64,000 nucleotides of DNA from Acidipropionibacterium acidipropionici (GCF_001441165.1 NZ_CP013126.1:711551-775550), one strand, 5' to 3'. Shown: positions 34,034-42,840, numbered from the stretch's first letter. Numbers and translations: made by a program. The notes: generated from the sequence alone by a model not told the origin.

Positions 34034-36145
34034 TCAGAGGCCCGTCGAGGATGGCTCGACCCGCAGCGCACGCCGGCCGTCGACGTCCACCTGGATCTGC
34101 GCACACCCCTGCTCGTCGGCCACCAGTGCGGGCTCGATCCCGCCGATGACGCGGTAGCCGCAGCCAGGCCGCAGCCGTGACAGGGCCACGGTGAACCGTC
34201 CGGGCTCGGCACCCTGGCGCAGGACGACGTCTAGCGCCTGCCCGTCAGTGACGGCCCGCGCCACCAGGACGTCGGGGTATGGCACATCCTCGAGCAGCGG
34301 CCCCTCGTCCCATGCGACGGGGTTACCACGGTTGATGAGGTCGTAGCCGGCGCCATGACGTCCGAAGAATCCCGTCAGCAGGACGTCCATGGCCATCACC
34401 GGAGCGACTGAGTCGCGATGTTTCGGAGCCGGGTCGATCGGATCCTCCGGGCTCACCCAGTCGAGGTAGCTGACGCCATTTTCCCTGACCAGATGCGATT
34501 TCGGATCGCTCCAGAAGGCCTCCTTGAGGACGTCGGCGTATGCGGTGTCGCCGTACTCGGTGGCATATCCGAGCAGCCCCAGATAGGCCGGCCCGCCCGA
34601 CCGCGGCCCGGCGGCCGACATCGCGTGCAGGTGGAGCGCCCCACCCATGACGGCGTCACGCGTCGCCGCGTAGGAGCCGCCGACGATGTCGCGCTCGGCG
34701 ATGTCGGGGAAGATCGCGGTGTGGAACGGCAGGAACAGGGAGGACTGCCCGGTTCCGCTGGAGTCCCGCGCCGCCAGGGAGGACGATGCGGCCCCTCCCG
34801 CGGACAGCTTCTTGAGCGCATCGGGCACCGTGACGTTCCAGCCGAGCCGGGTCGACTTCAACCCCACAGGCGTCCCGTCGGGTGCGACGAACTCGTGCTC
34901 GTGGGCGAAGCGGTAGGTCTCGGACAGTTCACTCGAATACGTCGTGCCGTGAAGACGGTCATGGAGAATCATCGACATCATGCCCGACGAATTGCAGACC
35001 GGGTAGATCCAGTTGGGCTCGCACGGGAAAAATCCCAGGTCGTATCGGTGGTAGTTGTCGTGGACCGCGCGGTTGATCGTGCCGAGATCATGGACGTAGG
35101 AGGTCTTGTCGTTCCAGTGGAAGGTGAGCCCGCCGGGCCGGCTGTAGCGCATGTCTCCGGTGACGGACTCGTAGAGTCCGACGTGCATCCCGAACCAGCC
35201 GCTGAGCATGATGTTGTCGCGCAGCACGGGGTCCCCGCTCCACCGGAGGTTGCCCCATCGGTTCTCCGCCCGCCAGTAGTCCCACATCGGTGGCAGGAGG
35301 CACTTGTTGATGAGGTTGCGCTGGGCCTGGGCAAGATAGCCATGGAAGGCCGGCATACGTGAATAGTTGACGAGGGCCAACAGGTAACCGGTGAAATTCG
35401 CCTGATAGCGGGTGGCTGCATCACGGAATTGATCCATCCGGTCGAAGCCCCAGAAGGATTCGACCGGCTGGAGGGAGAGTTCGAGGGGATAGCGCAGGAG
35501 GGACAGCTCGTCGTCAGTCAGCTCCGCGCCGACGAAGGGCTCCTTCGGGACGAAGCTCAGTCTGGCGGGCATCACCATGTCGGCGACCTCGTCGTTGCGG
35601 ATTCGCGTCTCCTCCTCGGCCTTGGCGAAACTGCGTCGAGCCCAGATCTCGTGGGCGACGGAGAAGGCGAGCAGACCGGCCAATGGGACGACGGCGAACC
35701 AGTCGTTTCCGGCCTCCGGCGCGCGGAGGGCACTCAGGCCGGCGGCGACGAGCCAGACGCCGATCGGCGCGAAGACATTGGCGGTGGCGAACCAGATCAG
35801 CAGGCTGAGCAGGAAGACGGCCAGCACGACGACGAACCACACGAGGTTGAGCAGCACTGTGCCGATACCGCCGACGGGGTAGAACATGCCGGCTCCCGGG
35901 AACAGGAGCCCAATTCCGAAGGCGTGCAGGCGAGGGCTTGCACCCATGAGCACGCAGGCCCCGCCGACGATCGCGACGGCGGCGTAGATCCCTCTGGTCC
36001 GCCAGAGACGCCTGCGTGTGGCAGGCCCGTACGGCTCCTTCCGGGAGGGCCATTGCAGGAGTGTGCGGCTGCCGTCGGGCAGCCACGTCTGGTGAATACG
36101 ATCTGTGACCGATGGGCCGAGCAGGGCGTCGGTGACCTGGCTCAT
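34034..36145 (-). CDS. Linalool dehydratase/isomerase-like protein with N-terminal membrane domain
   Basis: The 703-aa product has about five helices in residues 50-168, then a large soluble domain. The soluble part matches linalool dehydratase/isomerase (LDI): NIMLSGWFGMHVGLYESVTGD, and CEPNWIYPVCNSSG followed by LHDRLHGTTY. Cys375 and Cys384 have the same 9-residue spacing as the two active-site cysteines of LDI. The LDI histidine in the GH of NIMxxGH is Trp here, so the chemistry may differ. LDI hydrates or isomerises monoterpene alcohols in Castellaniella; the membrane-anchored actinobacterial relatives are uncharacterised. It is second-to-third in an operon with an SRPBCC protein and faces a TetR gene. 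Confidence 0.75.
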   Translation of the reverse strand: MSQVTDALLGPSVTDRIHQTWLPDGSRTLLQWPSRKEPYGPATRRRLWRTRGIYAAVAIVGGACVLMGASPRLHAFGIGLLFPGAGMFYPVGGIGTVLLNLVWFVVVLAVFLLSLLIWFATANVFAPIGVWLVAAGLSALRAPEAGNDWFAVVPLAGLLAFSVAHEIWARRSFAKAEEETRIRNDEVADMVMPARLSFVPKEPFVGAELTDDELSLLRYPLELSLQPVESFWGFDRMDQFRDAATRYQANFTGYLLALVNYSRMPAFHGYLAQAQRNLINKCLLPPMWDYWRAENRWGNLRWSGDPVLRDNIMLSGWFGMHVGLYESVTGDMRYSRPGGLTFHWNDKTSYVHDLGTINRAVHDNYHRYDLGFFPCEPNWIYPVCNSSGMMSMILHDRLHGTTYSSELSETYRFAHEHEFVAPDGTPVGLKSTRLGWNVTVPDALKKLSAGGAASSSLAARDSSGTGQSSLFLPFHTAIFPDIAERDIVGGSYAATRDAVMGGALHLHAMSAAGPRSGGPAYLGLLGYATEYGDTAYADVLKEAFWSDPKSHLVRENGVSYLDWVSPEDPIDPAPKHRDSVAPVMAMDVLLTGFFGRHGAGYDLINRGNPVAWDEGPLLEDVPYPDVLVARAVTDGQALDVVLRQGAEPGRFTVALSRLRPGCGYRVIGGIEPALVADEQGCAQIQVDVDGRRALRVEPSSTGL

Positions 36146-36167
36146 GGGCGCATCCCTCCAATCCGCG

Positions 36168-36311
36168 TCAGTGGTGACGGCTCCAGATGCGGTCGAAGAC
36201 GCGCGGCGACATCGCAGCTGCGACCGCCACCGCGGCGACCCCTATCCAGAAGCCGATGGGTGCGCCGCAGCAACGGCGTCCGCACTGGGTCTGCTCAGTG
36301 GTTTCAGACAT
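36168..36311 (-). CDS. 47-aa membrane peptide with N-terminal Cys cluster
   Basis: A short ORF between the LDI-like and SRPBCC genes starts MSETTEQTQCGRRCCGAP, has one hydrophobic helix (IGFWIGVAAVAVAAAM) and ends in a basic tail (RVFDRIWSRHH). AGGA lies six bases before the ATG. It is in line with the operon, with gaps of 22 bp on each side. Cysteines at 10, 14 and 15 could bind metal. I do not recognise a family. Confidence 0.65.
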   Translation of the reverse strand: MSETTEQTQCGRRCCGAPIGFWIGVAAVAVAAAMSPRVFDRIWSRHH

Positions 36312-36332
36312 GACTGTTCCTTTCCGGTTGAT

Positions 36333-37088
36333 TCAGAGCTTGAGGAACCGGCGCCCCTCGGCGCAGGCCTTGATGTTCTCGAGCATGCGGGTCTGCATGA
36401 CGCCCGACGACCAACCCCACATAAGGCCCGCGACGACGGTGGCCTGGGCGGTGTTGGTGATGTCGGCCCAGGACAGGTTCCGGGTCGTGAACAGGGTGCG
36501 TCCGTCGGGGAGCTCCTCGAGGAAGAATCCCCAGGTCCAGGCGAAGTCCCTGGTCCCGGCCGGCGTCCACGCGTAGGCGCCGTCGGTGGTCACGGGGATG
36601 CGCGAGTCGGAGCGGCCTACGAAGTACTTCCCGGGTTCGAAGAGGACGATCTCGTGGCCGATGCCCTGCTGGCCGTAGAACGTCCAGTCGCCGGCCTTGG
36701 TGTCCTGCCACTTGGTCTGCGGCTCGTAGGTGTTGTGGATGCGGAAATGCACCATGTTCTCGAAGAGGGAGAAGCTGTAGAAGCCGGCCTTGTGCTGGCC
36801 GAGCTGGTTGATGAGCGGCCAGACCTTCTCCGGGGGCGCGTCGATCTCGATCTGCATCGTGACCTCGTTGCGACCCTCGTCGGTGAGCAGGTCGTCGCCG
36901 GGCAGCGGCATCTGCTCGGGCGTCGTCGGGACGACGTACTTCTTCTGGTAGCGGTTGAAGAAGGCGATGAGCGCCGTGGGGCTGATCGCCGCGGCGGCAG
37001 TCGCCAGCTTCCACCACCCTCCCGAGCACTTCCTGCCAGAACACCTCCTGGCGGCCTTCTCCACTGGATGACTGCTTCTGTGCGTCAT
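36333..37088 (-). CDS. SRPBCC (START-like) hydrophobic-ligand-binding protein
   Basis: The 251-aa protein has a short basic N-terminus with one hydrophobic stretch, then an SRPBCC domain: EVTMQIEIDAPPEKVWPLINQLGQ opens the beta-grip and WGFFLEELPDGRTLFTTRN precedes the long C-terminal helix. The family binds lipids, polyketides or other hydrophobic molecules in a central cavity. As first gene of the operon with an LDI-like protein it could hold a terpenoid or lipid substrate (inference). Its start faces a TetR gene across a near-perfect operator. Confidence 0.8.
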   Translation of the reverse strand: MTHRSSHPVEKAARRCSGRKCSGGWWKLATAAAAISPTALIAFFNRYQKKYVVPTTPEQMPLPGDDLLTDEGRNEVTMQIEIDAPPEKVWPLINQLGQHKAGFYSFSLFENMVHFRIHNTYEPQTKWQDTKAGDWTFYGQQGIGHEIVLFEPGKYFVGRSDSRIPVTTDGAYAWTPAGTRDFAWTWGFFLEELPDGRTLFTTRNLSWADITNTAQATVVAGLMWGWSSGVMQTRMLENIKACAEGRRFLKL

Positions 37089-37167
37089 GATGCGGGCCCC
37101 CTTCCTTGGGACGCAGTGCTGAGGCTCCGTGCGGGCTGTTCGCCCTCAGGGCAATCACCAGTGTAGA

Positions 37168-37197
37168 CACTAACGGAGACATTTGTCTCTGTTAGTG
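37168..37197. promoter_or_regulatory. 30-bp palindromic operator
   Basis: Arms CACTAACGGAGACA (37168-37181) and TGTCTCTGTTAGTG (37184-37197) match at 13 of 14 positions with a 2-bp spacer. It lies between the divergent SRPBCC operon (start 37088) and the TetR gene (start 37268) and is the obvious binding site of that repressor. Confidence 0.75.
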
Positions 37198-37267
37198 CTC
37201 ATCTGGGGTCCGGAGTCCGACTTGACTACCCTCGGGTCTGGAGCAGCAGGAATCGAGGAGGAGAGGC

Positions 37268-37936
37268 ATGGCGACGCGCACCAGGCAGATCCGCCGCACT
37301 CGCGAGCGCGTGGTCACGGCGCTCGCGGGCCTGCTGGTCGACATTCCGTACGAGTCGATCACGCTGGCGCAGATCGCTGACGCCGCCGGTGTGGCCCGAC
37401 CGAGCATCTACCGGCTGTTCAGCGGTAAGGACGACATCCTGGCCGCCTACTTCGCCGCCATCTTCACCAAGTTCGAGGCCGACGTCGCCGCCCGCCAGAC
37501 TGCGGGGCTGTCAGCCGAGGAGGCCGAGGAGTGGACCTACCAGGCGCTCTTCCGGGCCATGGCCGCCCATCGGGATGAGCTGCTGAACTTCGCCAGACGT
37601 GAGACCCGGGCGCTGCTCATCGACGGCGTCTGGAGGTACCAGGAGCGCCTCATCTCGTATGCGTCGGAGTCGGACGTGGTCGGTGGGGGTGACGACGAGG
37701 GCCGGGTGTTGATGCCGCTCCTGTCGCAGGACGCTCGGATCGTGTACGAGAGCGCCGGCGGTGCGGCCGTGGTGACGGAGTGGATCCTCCAGGGCATGAG
37801 GATCCCGCCCGACGAGATGGCCTCGATTCTCATGTCGGCGCAGCAGGCGTTCCGCAGCCAGGCAGCGTATTTACCCGAGGTCCTTGCAGAGCACCTGAGG
37901 CGGGAGCGTCAGGGTTCTGGATCGGGCGAGCCCTGA
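37268..37936 (+). CDS. TetR-family regulator of the LDI-like operon
   Basis: The 222-aa repressor has a helix-turn-helix at residues 20-60 (SITLAQIADAAGVARPSIYRLF) and a helical ligand domain. GAGGAG lies directly ahead of ATG 37268. It is divergent from the SRPBCC/LDI-like operon, with a 30-bp palindrome between them, so autoregulation and control of that operon are expected. The natural ligand might be a hydrophobic substrate of the operon (inference). Its last 28 nt overlap a small antisense ORF. Confidence 0.9.
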   Translation: MATRTRQIRRTRERVVTALAGLLVDIPYESITLAQIADAAGVARPSIYRLFSGKDDILAAYFAAIFTKFEADVAARQTAGLSAEEAEEWTYQALFRAMAAHRDELLNFARRETRALLIDGVWRYQERLISYASESDVVGGGDDEGRVLMPLLSQDARIVYESAGGAAVVTEWILQGMRIPPDEMASILMSAQQAFRSQAAYLPEVLAEHLRRERQGSGSGEP

Positions 37937-38070
37937 GACTGCGCGACCTGCTCCCGCAGCTGGTATTCGTGGACGTCGGCAAGCATGGCCGCCTTGTGTC
38001 CCCCGATCGCAGCCTGGTCCTCGGAGGTCACGGGATGCGGGGCCAGGTAGCCCTCAAGCGTCAGAGACAT
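37909..38070 (-). CDS. 53-aa ORF resembling the N-terminus of an XRE-type antitoxin
   Basis: A short ORF with a good ribosome site (AAGGTGA five bases before ATG 38070) encodes 53 residues. GGHKAAMLADVHEYQLREQ resembles the segment just before the helix-turn-helix of actinobacterial XRE antitoxins of addiction modules. The HTH itself is absent; the ORF ends in SPDPEP. It lies 100 bp from the edge of an IS256-type element in a rearranged region, so it may be a truncated antitoxin. Alternatively it is a short unrelated protein. Confidence 0.45.
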   Translation of the reverse strand: MSLTLEGYLAPHPVTSEDQAAIGGHKAAMLADVHEYQLREQVAQSQGSPDPEP

Positions 38071-38171
38071 GTCATCACCTTTCGTCCAGCCTCATCTGTA
38101 CCCAGATGGGGCGGCGACTGACGATGGCTGCACAGCCTCCCCTTGCGACGGGTCGGGAAGTGAGCGGTCAA

Positions 38172-39607
38172 GTCCCTGGTAGTGGTGTATCCGTTTCGTG
38201 ATCTTTCGATACGGGGTCAGGCTGCCAGTTCGGGTGGGATGGGGTCTGCTCCTTCCAGGTGCGTCTGGTCCGGGCCGTCGGGGTTGTGAGTGCCTCGTGA
38301 GCGTTCCAGGACCTCCAGGCCCAGGTAGCGCCGGCCCTCGGCCCACTCATCGGTCTGCTCGGCCAGCACGGCCCCGACGAGCCGGATGACGGCCTCCCTG
38401 TTGGGAAAGATCCCCACGGCATCGGTACGCCGCCGGATCTCCTTGTTCAGCCGCTCCTGGGGATTGTTCGACCAGATCTGGCGCCACACGTCGACCGGGA
38501 AACTCGTGAACGCCAACAGGTCGGCCCGCGCGGCGTCCAGGTGGGCATGGACCTGGGGAAGCTTGGCCTCCACATAGTCCAGCAGCCGGTCGAACTGGGC
38601 ATCCACGGCGGCCGGGGACGGCTGGTCGTAGACCGAGTGGAGCATGGCCTTGACCGCCGGCCACAGGCTCTTGGGGCACACGCTCATCAGATTGGCCGCG
38701 TAGTGGGTCCGGCACCGCTGCCAGGCAGCCCCGGGCAGGTTCGCCGCGATCGCCTCCCTCAGCCCGGCATGGGCATCCGAGGTGACCAGCCGCACCCCGG
38801 ACAGGCCCCGGGCCACCAGATCGGCGAAGAACGTGTTCCAGGCCGGCCCGGTCTCAGCGGTGGCGACCTGGAGGCCCAGGACCTCCCGGTGGCCGTCAGC
38901 GTTGACCCCGGTCGCGGTCAGCACGACCGCGTTGATGACCCGTCCGGCCTCCCGGACCTTCATCGTCAGGGCGTCGGCGGCCACGAACGTGAACGGGCCC
39001 GCCTCGCCCAGAGGCCTGTGGCGGAAGGCCTCGACCTGGGCGTCGAGGTCGGCGGCCATCCGCGAGACCTGGGACTTCGACAGGGAGTCGATACCCAGGC
39101 TCTTGACGAGCTTGTCCATCCGGCGGGTGGAGACCCCGGCCAGGTAGGCGTCGGCGACCACGGTGATCATCGCCGACTCGGCGCGCTTGCGCCGCTCCAG
39201 CAGCCACTCGGGGAAGTAGCTGCCCTGGCGGAGCTTGGGGATCGCCACATCCACGGTGCCGACCCGGGTGTCCAGGTCGCGGTGACGGTAGCCGTTGCGC
39301 TGGACGAGGCGGTCGGGATCGGGGCGGCCGTACTCCGCGCCGGCGACCTGGTCGGCGTCGGCCGACAGGAGCATGTTGATCATCGTGGCCAGCAGTGAGC
39401 GCAACAGGTCCGGGGAGGCCTGGCCCAGGGCTTGGTCCAGGACCCGCGTCGGGTCGACAATATGGGCAGCGGTCATCGTGGTTGTTCCTTTCGAGTGAGA
39501 AGTAGAGAGCTTTCTCGAAGGATCACACGGTGACCGCGCTGCCGTCCACCACGAAGTCGCGGAGGCCGACGGGCTGGTCACCAGCGGGTTACACCACCAT
39601 AAGGGGC
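38172..39607 (-). mobile_element. IS256-family insertion sequence
   Basis: An approximately 1.44-kb element contains one transposase gene. The ends align as an imperfect inverted repeat, best in the shared GTGGTGTA block (left end near 38172-38203, right end near 39576-39607; 22 of 34 positions match in the widest comparison). I see no matching 8-9 bp direct repeat outside the ends. The right end cuts the gajB helicase gene, and no remainder of that gene lies on the left. Deletion or recombination therefore accompanied or followed insertion. Exact ends are uncertain by a few bases. Confidence 0.7.
38217..39476 (-). CDS. IS256-family transposase
   Basis: The 419-aa mutator-type transposase has its catalytic acids visible in FVAADALTMKVREAG (Asp), LVTSDAHAGLREAI (Asp) and NNPQERLNKEIRRRTD (Glu), the DDE spacing of IS256 enzymes, with the RCRTHYAANLM insertion-domain segment. 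The length is full and there is no frameshift, so the element may still be active. ATG 39476 gives the usual MTAAHIVDP-type beginning; the open frame runs on to 39581 into the terminal region. Confidence 0.93.
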   Translation of the reverse strand: MTAAHIVDPTRVLDQALGQASPDLLRSLLATMINMLLSADADQVAGAEYGRPDPDRLVQRNGYRHRDLDTRVGTVDVAIPKLRQGSYFPEWLLERRKRAESAMITVVADAYLAGVSTRRMDKLVKSLGIDSLSKSQVSRMAADLDAQVEAFRHRPLGEAGPFTFVAADALTMKVREAGRVINAVVLTATGVNADGHREVLGLQVATAETGPAWNTFFADLVARGLSGVRLVTSDAHAGLREAIAANLPGAAWQRCRTHYAANLMSVCPKSLWPAVKAMLHSVYDQPSPAAVDAQFDRLLDYVEAKLPQVHAHLDAARADLLAFTSFPVDVWRQIWSNNPQERLNKEIRRRTDAVGIFPNREAVIRLVGAVLAEQTDEWAEGRRYLGLEVLERSRGTHNPDGPDQTHLEGADPIPPELAA

Positions 39608-39608
39608 A

Positions 39609-40352
39609 CTACTCGGGCTGAGCGCCGGCGAAGCTATAGATGCCCTGCGCTAGGTCACCGGCGTACGTTGTCTTTCCAAGCCCTATCCGATTAACGATCC
39701 TCAGTTGCTGCGGCGTCAAATCTTGGAATTCATCGACAATGACCGCACTAAAATGATTGCGATAGAGGCTCGCCACCGCATCGTCATTCAGGAGCAGCTC
39801 GGCAACGCGAGGTAAGTCGTCATAGGTAAGCCGCTTCTCGGCCAATCTTTGACGTTCAAGCTGCAGTGCTCCATTCGAGTCATGCGCCTGTAGAAACCTT
39901 TCGACCTCCGCGTCGTCAAGCGCCTGCTGCTTCGCGAGACGCAGGGCATTCTCCTAGGGCTTAATCTTATCCCACCCCCACCGCCACCTGAAGCATTGCT
40001 CCCGCACCCAGTCCGACTCGGGCAGCGCCATCTCGGGGTCAAGGCCTATGACACGCCCATGAGCACGAAAGATTCGTGCCGAAAGACCGTGAAAATTAGT
40101 CAAAGATACCGTATCACGTAGCACGCTTAACGGCACATAGCTTTGGACACGATCACGGATGTTGTCGCGCGCTCGGTTAGAGAAGGTCATTACGAGAATC
40201 TTCCGTGGACCACTCGCTACACCCCGGTCTATGAGACCTGCGACACGAAGCGCGAGAGCCTCGGTCTTCCCGCATCCTGCGGGCGCGGCGACACGCAGAC
40301 TGAGACCTTCATGGTCCCGAATTTGTACTTGAGCCGCTGTTGGAGTAACCAT
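39609..40352 (-). pseudogene. gajB: GajB-like UvrD helicase, N-terminal remnant with amber codon
   Basis: The frame starts at ATG 40352 and reads a UvrD/Rep-type SF1 helicase: Walker A VAAPAGCGKTEALALR, motif Ia LVMTFSNRARDNIRDR, motif II AVIVDEFQDLTPQQ and motif III GDLAQGIYSFAGA. A TAG at 39954-39956 interrupts this single frame after 132 codons; reading continues in the same frame without shift. The gene then ends at the right end of the IS256 element (TAG at 39609-39611), so motifs IV-VI are lost. In Gabija, gajB lies directly after gajA; here its ATG lies 3 nt after the reconstructed gajA stop. It cannot make a working helicase. Its GC is clearly lower than that of the surrounding chromosome. 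Confidence 0.8.
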
Positions 40353-40398
40353 GGATTATGCGGCGATCTCGTCTAGCAAGCGATTAATGCTAGAGATT

Positions 40399-41269
40399 GA
40401 GGCTTATTCACGCGGTTGATTTCAAATAATGCGGCGCGCTTAACATAGGAGCGGCCTGTTTCGGTCGATAAATGGGTTACCACACTCAAAAACGACAGGA
40501 ACTGACCGCTCAAATGAAGAATAGCACGGGACTGGACGTTATCGTCTTTCAGGAGCTGATCGACATCATCATCGACTCTCATCACGAGGTCCGGGTTCCG
40601 CCGGTTCTCGGACTCGTCGCAGCGTTGAAGGCGACGTTGATGTACCTGCGCCGTAACCGCACCCAAGCCGACATCGCAGACGGCTACGGGGTCTCGCAGC
40701 CCACGATCAGCAGGGCGATCACCGCGCTGGTCCCGGTGATCGCGGCTGTCCTGGAGCATCTGGTCCCCGTTGCGGAGGATGTCGCCCCGGGAGACGTGTA
40801 CCTGATCGACGGGACCCTGCTCCCATGCTGGTCCTGGACAGATCGGCTCGACCTGTACTCGGGGAAACACCACACCACTGGAGTCAACGTGCAGGTCGCC
40901 TCCAGCCTCGAAGGACGGATCGCGTGGGTCTCCGACCCCCTGCCCGGATCCACCCACGACGTCACCGCCCTCGACACCCACGGCCTGCTCGACGGACACG
41001 ACCCGACCCAGTTCATCGCCGACAAAGGCTATATCGGAAGACAAATGACCACTCCCGTCAAGAAACCCATCGGCCACGAACTTCCCGAGAACGACAAAAC
41101 CTACAACACCAGCGTGAACAAACTCCGCTGGCCAATCGAACGAGCGATCTCCCACCTCAAGAACTGGCGCATACTCCACACCGACTACCGACGCCCCTTC
41201 AACACCCTACAAACCACACTCACCGCAGTCCTCGGACTCTACTTCCTAACCAACCCGTGAATAAGCCTC
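40399..41269 (+). mobile_element. IS5-type insertion sequence (871 bp) with 3-bp target duplication
   Basis: The ends are GAGGCTTATTCACG on the left (from 40399) and its reverse complement on the right (to 41269). ATT flanks both sides (40396-40398 and 41270-41272), a 3-bp target duplication as made by IS1031-like members of the IS5 family. The insertion is inside the last codons of gajA. Removing the element and one ATT restores the gajA frame to a natural stop at 40356-40358. Confidence 0.85.
40472..41260 (+). CDS. IS5-family DDE transposase
   Basis: The 262-aa product has an N-terminal helix-turn-helix (RTQADIADGYGVSQPTISRAI) and a DDE_4-type catalytic domain: YLIDGTLLP, LPGSTHDVTALD, FIADKGYIG and WPIERAISHLKNWRIL. 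The stop codon lies in the right terminal repeat, as is common. The frame is intact, so the element may be mobile. Confidence 0.9.
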   Translation: MGYHTQKRQELTAQMKNSTGLDVIVFQELIDIIIDSHHEVRVPPVLGLVAALKATLMYLRRNRTQADIADGYGVSQPTISRAITALVPVIAAVLEHLVPVAEDVAPGDVYLIDGTLLPCWSWTDRLDLYSGKHHTTGVNVQVASSLEGRIAWVSDPLPGSTHDVTALDTHGLLDGHDPTQFIADKGYIGRQMTTPVKKPIGHELPENDKTYNTSVNKLRWPIERAISHLKNWRILHTDYRRPFNTLQTTLTAVLGLYFLTNP

Positions 41270-42840
41270 ATTGTTCTTGCTGTCGACTCCGTAAGCAGGG
41301 GAGCGACGACCATTGCAGAGCGAACCTTATAGGCCTTTTTCTTCTGTCCGCAGAACGCCGCAACATCCTTTTCCGTTCTAATTCCATCCGGGCCTGATGC
41401 GTCGCACTTTGCACGTTCGTTTGGGGAAACCAGTGTCGAGCCTTCGATGGCATTCCATACGGCATTGGCGCCCAAAGCATTTACGTACTCCGCCTCAAGA
41501 TTCCGATCTGGGACGTAGATTGAATTGCGTCCAAAGTCAGACTCGGGAATTCCCAGTTTCGCGGCGGTTTTTCCTACGGCATCCTTATCTATGAGAAGAG
41601 ATATGGGAATGTCGAAACCACTCTTGCCAAAGAGTTTGACAATAGCTCTCATGTCACCTGCTCCATCCGTCTCCACCAGCGAGATGCCGAGCCGATCCAG
41701 ATTGCGCCCCGTGAGATTACTAACCGCTTCCACGATGATTCGGTCTGACACACCCTCCACCGCGATCACGTGGCGCGCCGTCAGTGGCTCCAGCTTATCT
41801 CGAACCCACCAGTGAACGACCATACGATCATCATCAGAGAGGAAGTCAGCGGCAGGTTGCGTTACGTGCCCTTGGCCGTGCACAGCGACGATGCACTCTG
41901 GCTGGAAAGCACCAACGATGTCTGCTGAGTGTGTAGCTAGGATCTTCTGGTTGGGTCCGCTCTGCAAGAGTCGGGCGAGGCTGCGTTGGCTAGTCGGATG
42001 TAGGTGGACCTCGGGTTCATCTATGCCGACGACATTGGCTCCTACGCTGACAAGTTCATAGAGAGCTAAGGCATATAGCGCTCTCATACCATCGGACTGC
42101 TCGGAAAGGTTGCGTGGCACTCCACACTTGACGACTTGGAGACGGACGTCGCTCAGTACTTCCTCGTCAGCCGTGGCGCCCGATACCAGGAGCAAATCAT
42201 CCCGGGTTACAGCGTCCGGTAGTGCTTTGCTGAGCTGCCTAGCCAGGTCACCACGAAGAGTGCCAAGTACAGCAGAGCCCGTTAGCTGATCTTGCAGGCT
42301 AGCAGCCAGCGCATCAAAATCAGCCTGCTCCGCCCCAAGCTCCACCTTTTCCAAAATCTCATCCAACACCGATCTCCGATCATCTCGAAGATCCCTATTT
42401 GTTGCCATTGCCCCCAGCATCTTCCACCCGATCGCGTCCAACTGTGTACGCGACAGCTGACGGTTATGCCCTGCACCGAGCGCTTGGCGGTCCACGGCGA
42501 GTGTCCCGTTCGCGTCAAACGTGGCTTCAAGGCGCAGGGTAAGCACTTTACCGCTTGGCGAACTGGTGTCTATTTCGTCCGGAAATGCCGCTTCGTCATC
42601 CGCAGTAAAGTCAATCAGGTCAACCTGAATGACCATTGGCTCTTCCCTGATCCGTAAATCATCCGGGGTTAGAGAAGAATAGAGTTGAGCGGTACTTGCC
42701 CCGAGTAGCATGTTGAGACAACGGAGTATGGAAGATTTTCCCACGTCATTCGGTCCAACGGGGACCAAATGTTTGCGCACCTCCAATTCCACGTCTTCAA
42801 GACGGCTATGATTAGTAATTGATAGTCTCTTTAGTCGCAT
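41239..42840 (-). CDS. gajA: GajA-like OLD-family ATPase/TOPRIM nuclease, C-terminus replaced by IS sequence
   Basis: The 533-aa protein has an SMC-like ATPase with Walker A GPNDVGKSS (29-37) and Walker B VVGIDEPEVHLHP (about 275), then a TOPRIM domain with HVIAVEGVSDRIIVEAV (about 358) and SLLIDKDAVGKT (about 413). This is the GajA architecture; GajA is the sequence-specific nickase of Gabija, working with the helicase GajB. The last ten residues (MRLIHGLVRK) are encoded by the IS5-type element. Without it the protein would end ...TARTISSINRLLDEIAA, about 536 residues, and gajB would follow 3 nt later. Catalytic parts are complete, but without GajB the system is probably inactive. Confidence 0.8.
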   Translation of the reverse strand: MRLKRLSITNHSRLEDVELEVRKHLVPVGPNDVGKSSILRCLNMLLGASTAQLYSSLTPDDLRIREEPMVIQVDLIDFTADDEAAFPDEIDTSSPSGKVLTLRLEATFDANGTLAVDRQALGAGHNRQLSRTQLDAIGWKMLGAMATNRDLRDDRRSVLDEILEKVELGAEQADFDALAASLQDQLTGSAVLGTLRGDLARQLSKALPDAVTRDDLLLVSGATADEEVLSDVRLQVVKCGVPRNLSEQSDGMRALYALALYELVSVGANVVGIDEPEVHLHPTSQRSLARLLQSGPNQKILATHSADIVGAFQPECIVAVHGQGHVTQPAADFLSDDDRMVVHWWVRDKLEPLTARHVIAVEGVSDRIIVEAVSNLTGRNLDRLGISLVETDGAGDMRAIVKLFGKSGFDIPISLLIDKDAVGKTAAKLGIPESDFGRNSIYVPDRNLEAEYVNALGANAVWNAIEGSTLVSPNERAKCDASGPDGIRTEKDVAAFCGQKKKAYKVRSAMVVAPLLTESTARTMRLIHGLVRK

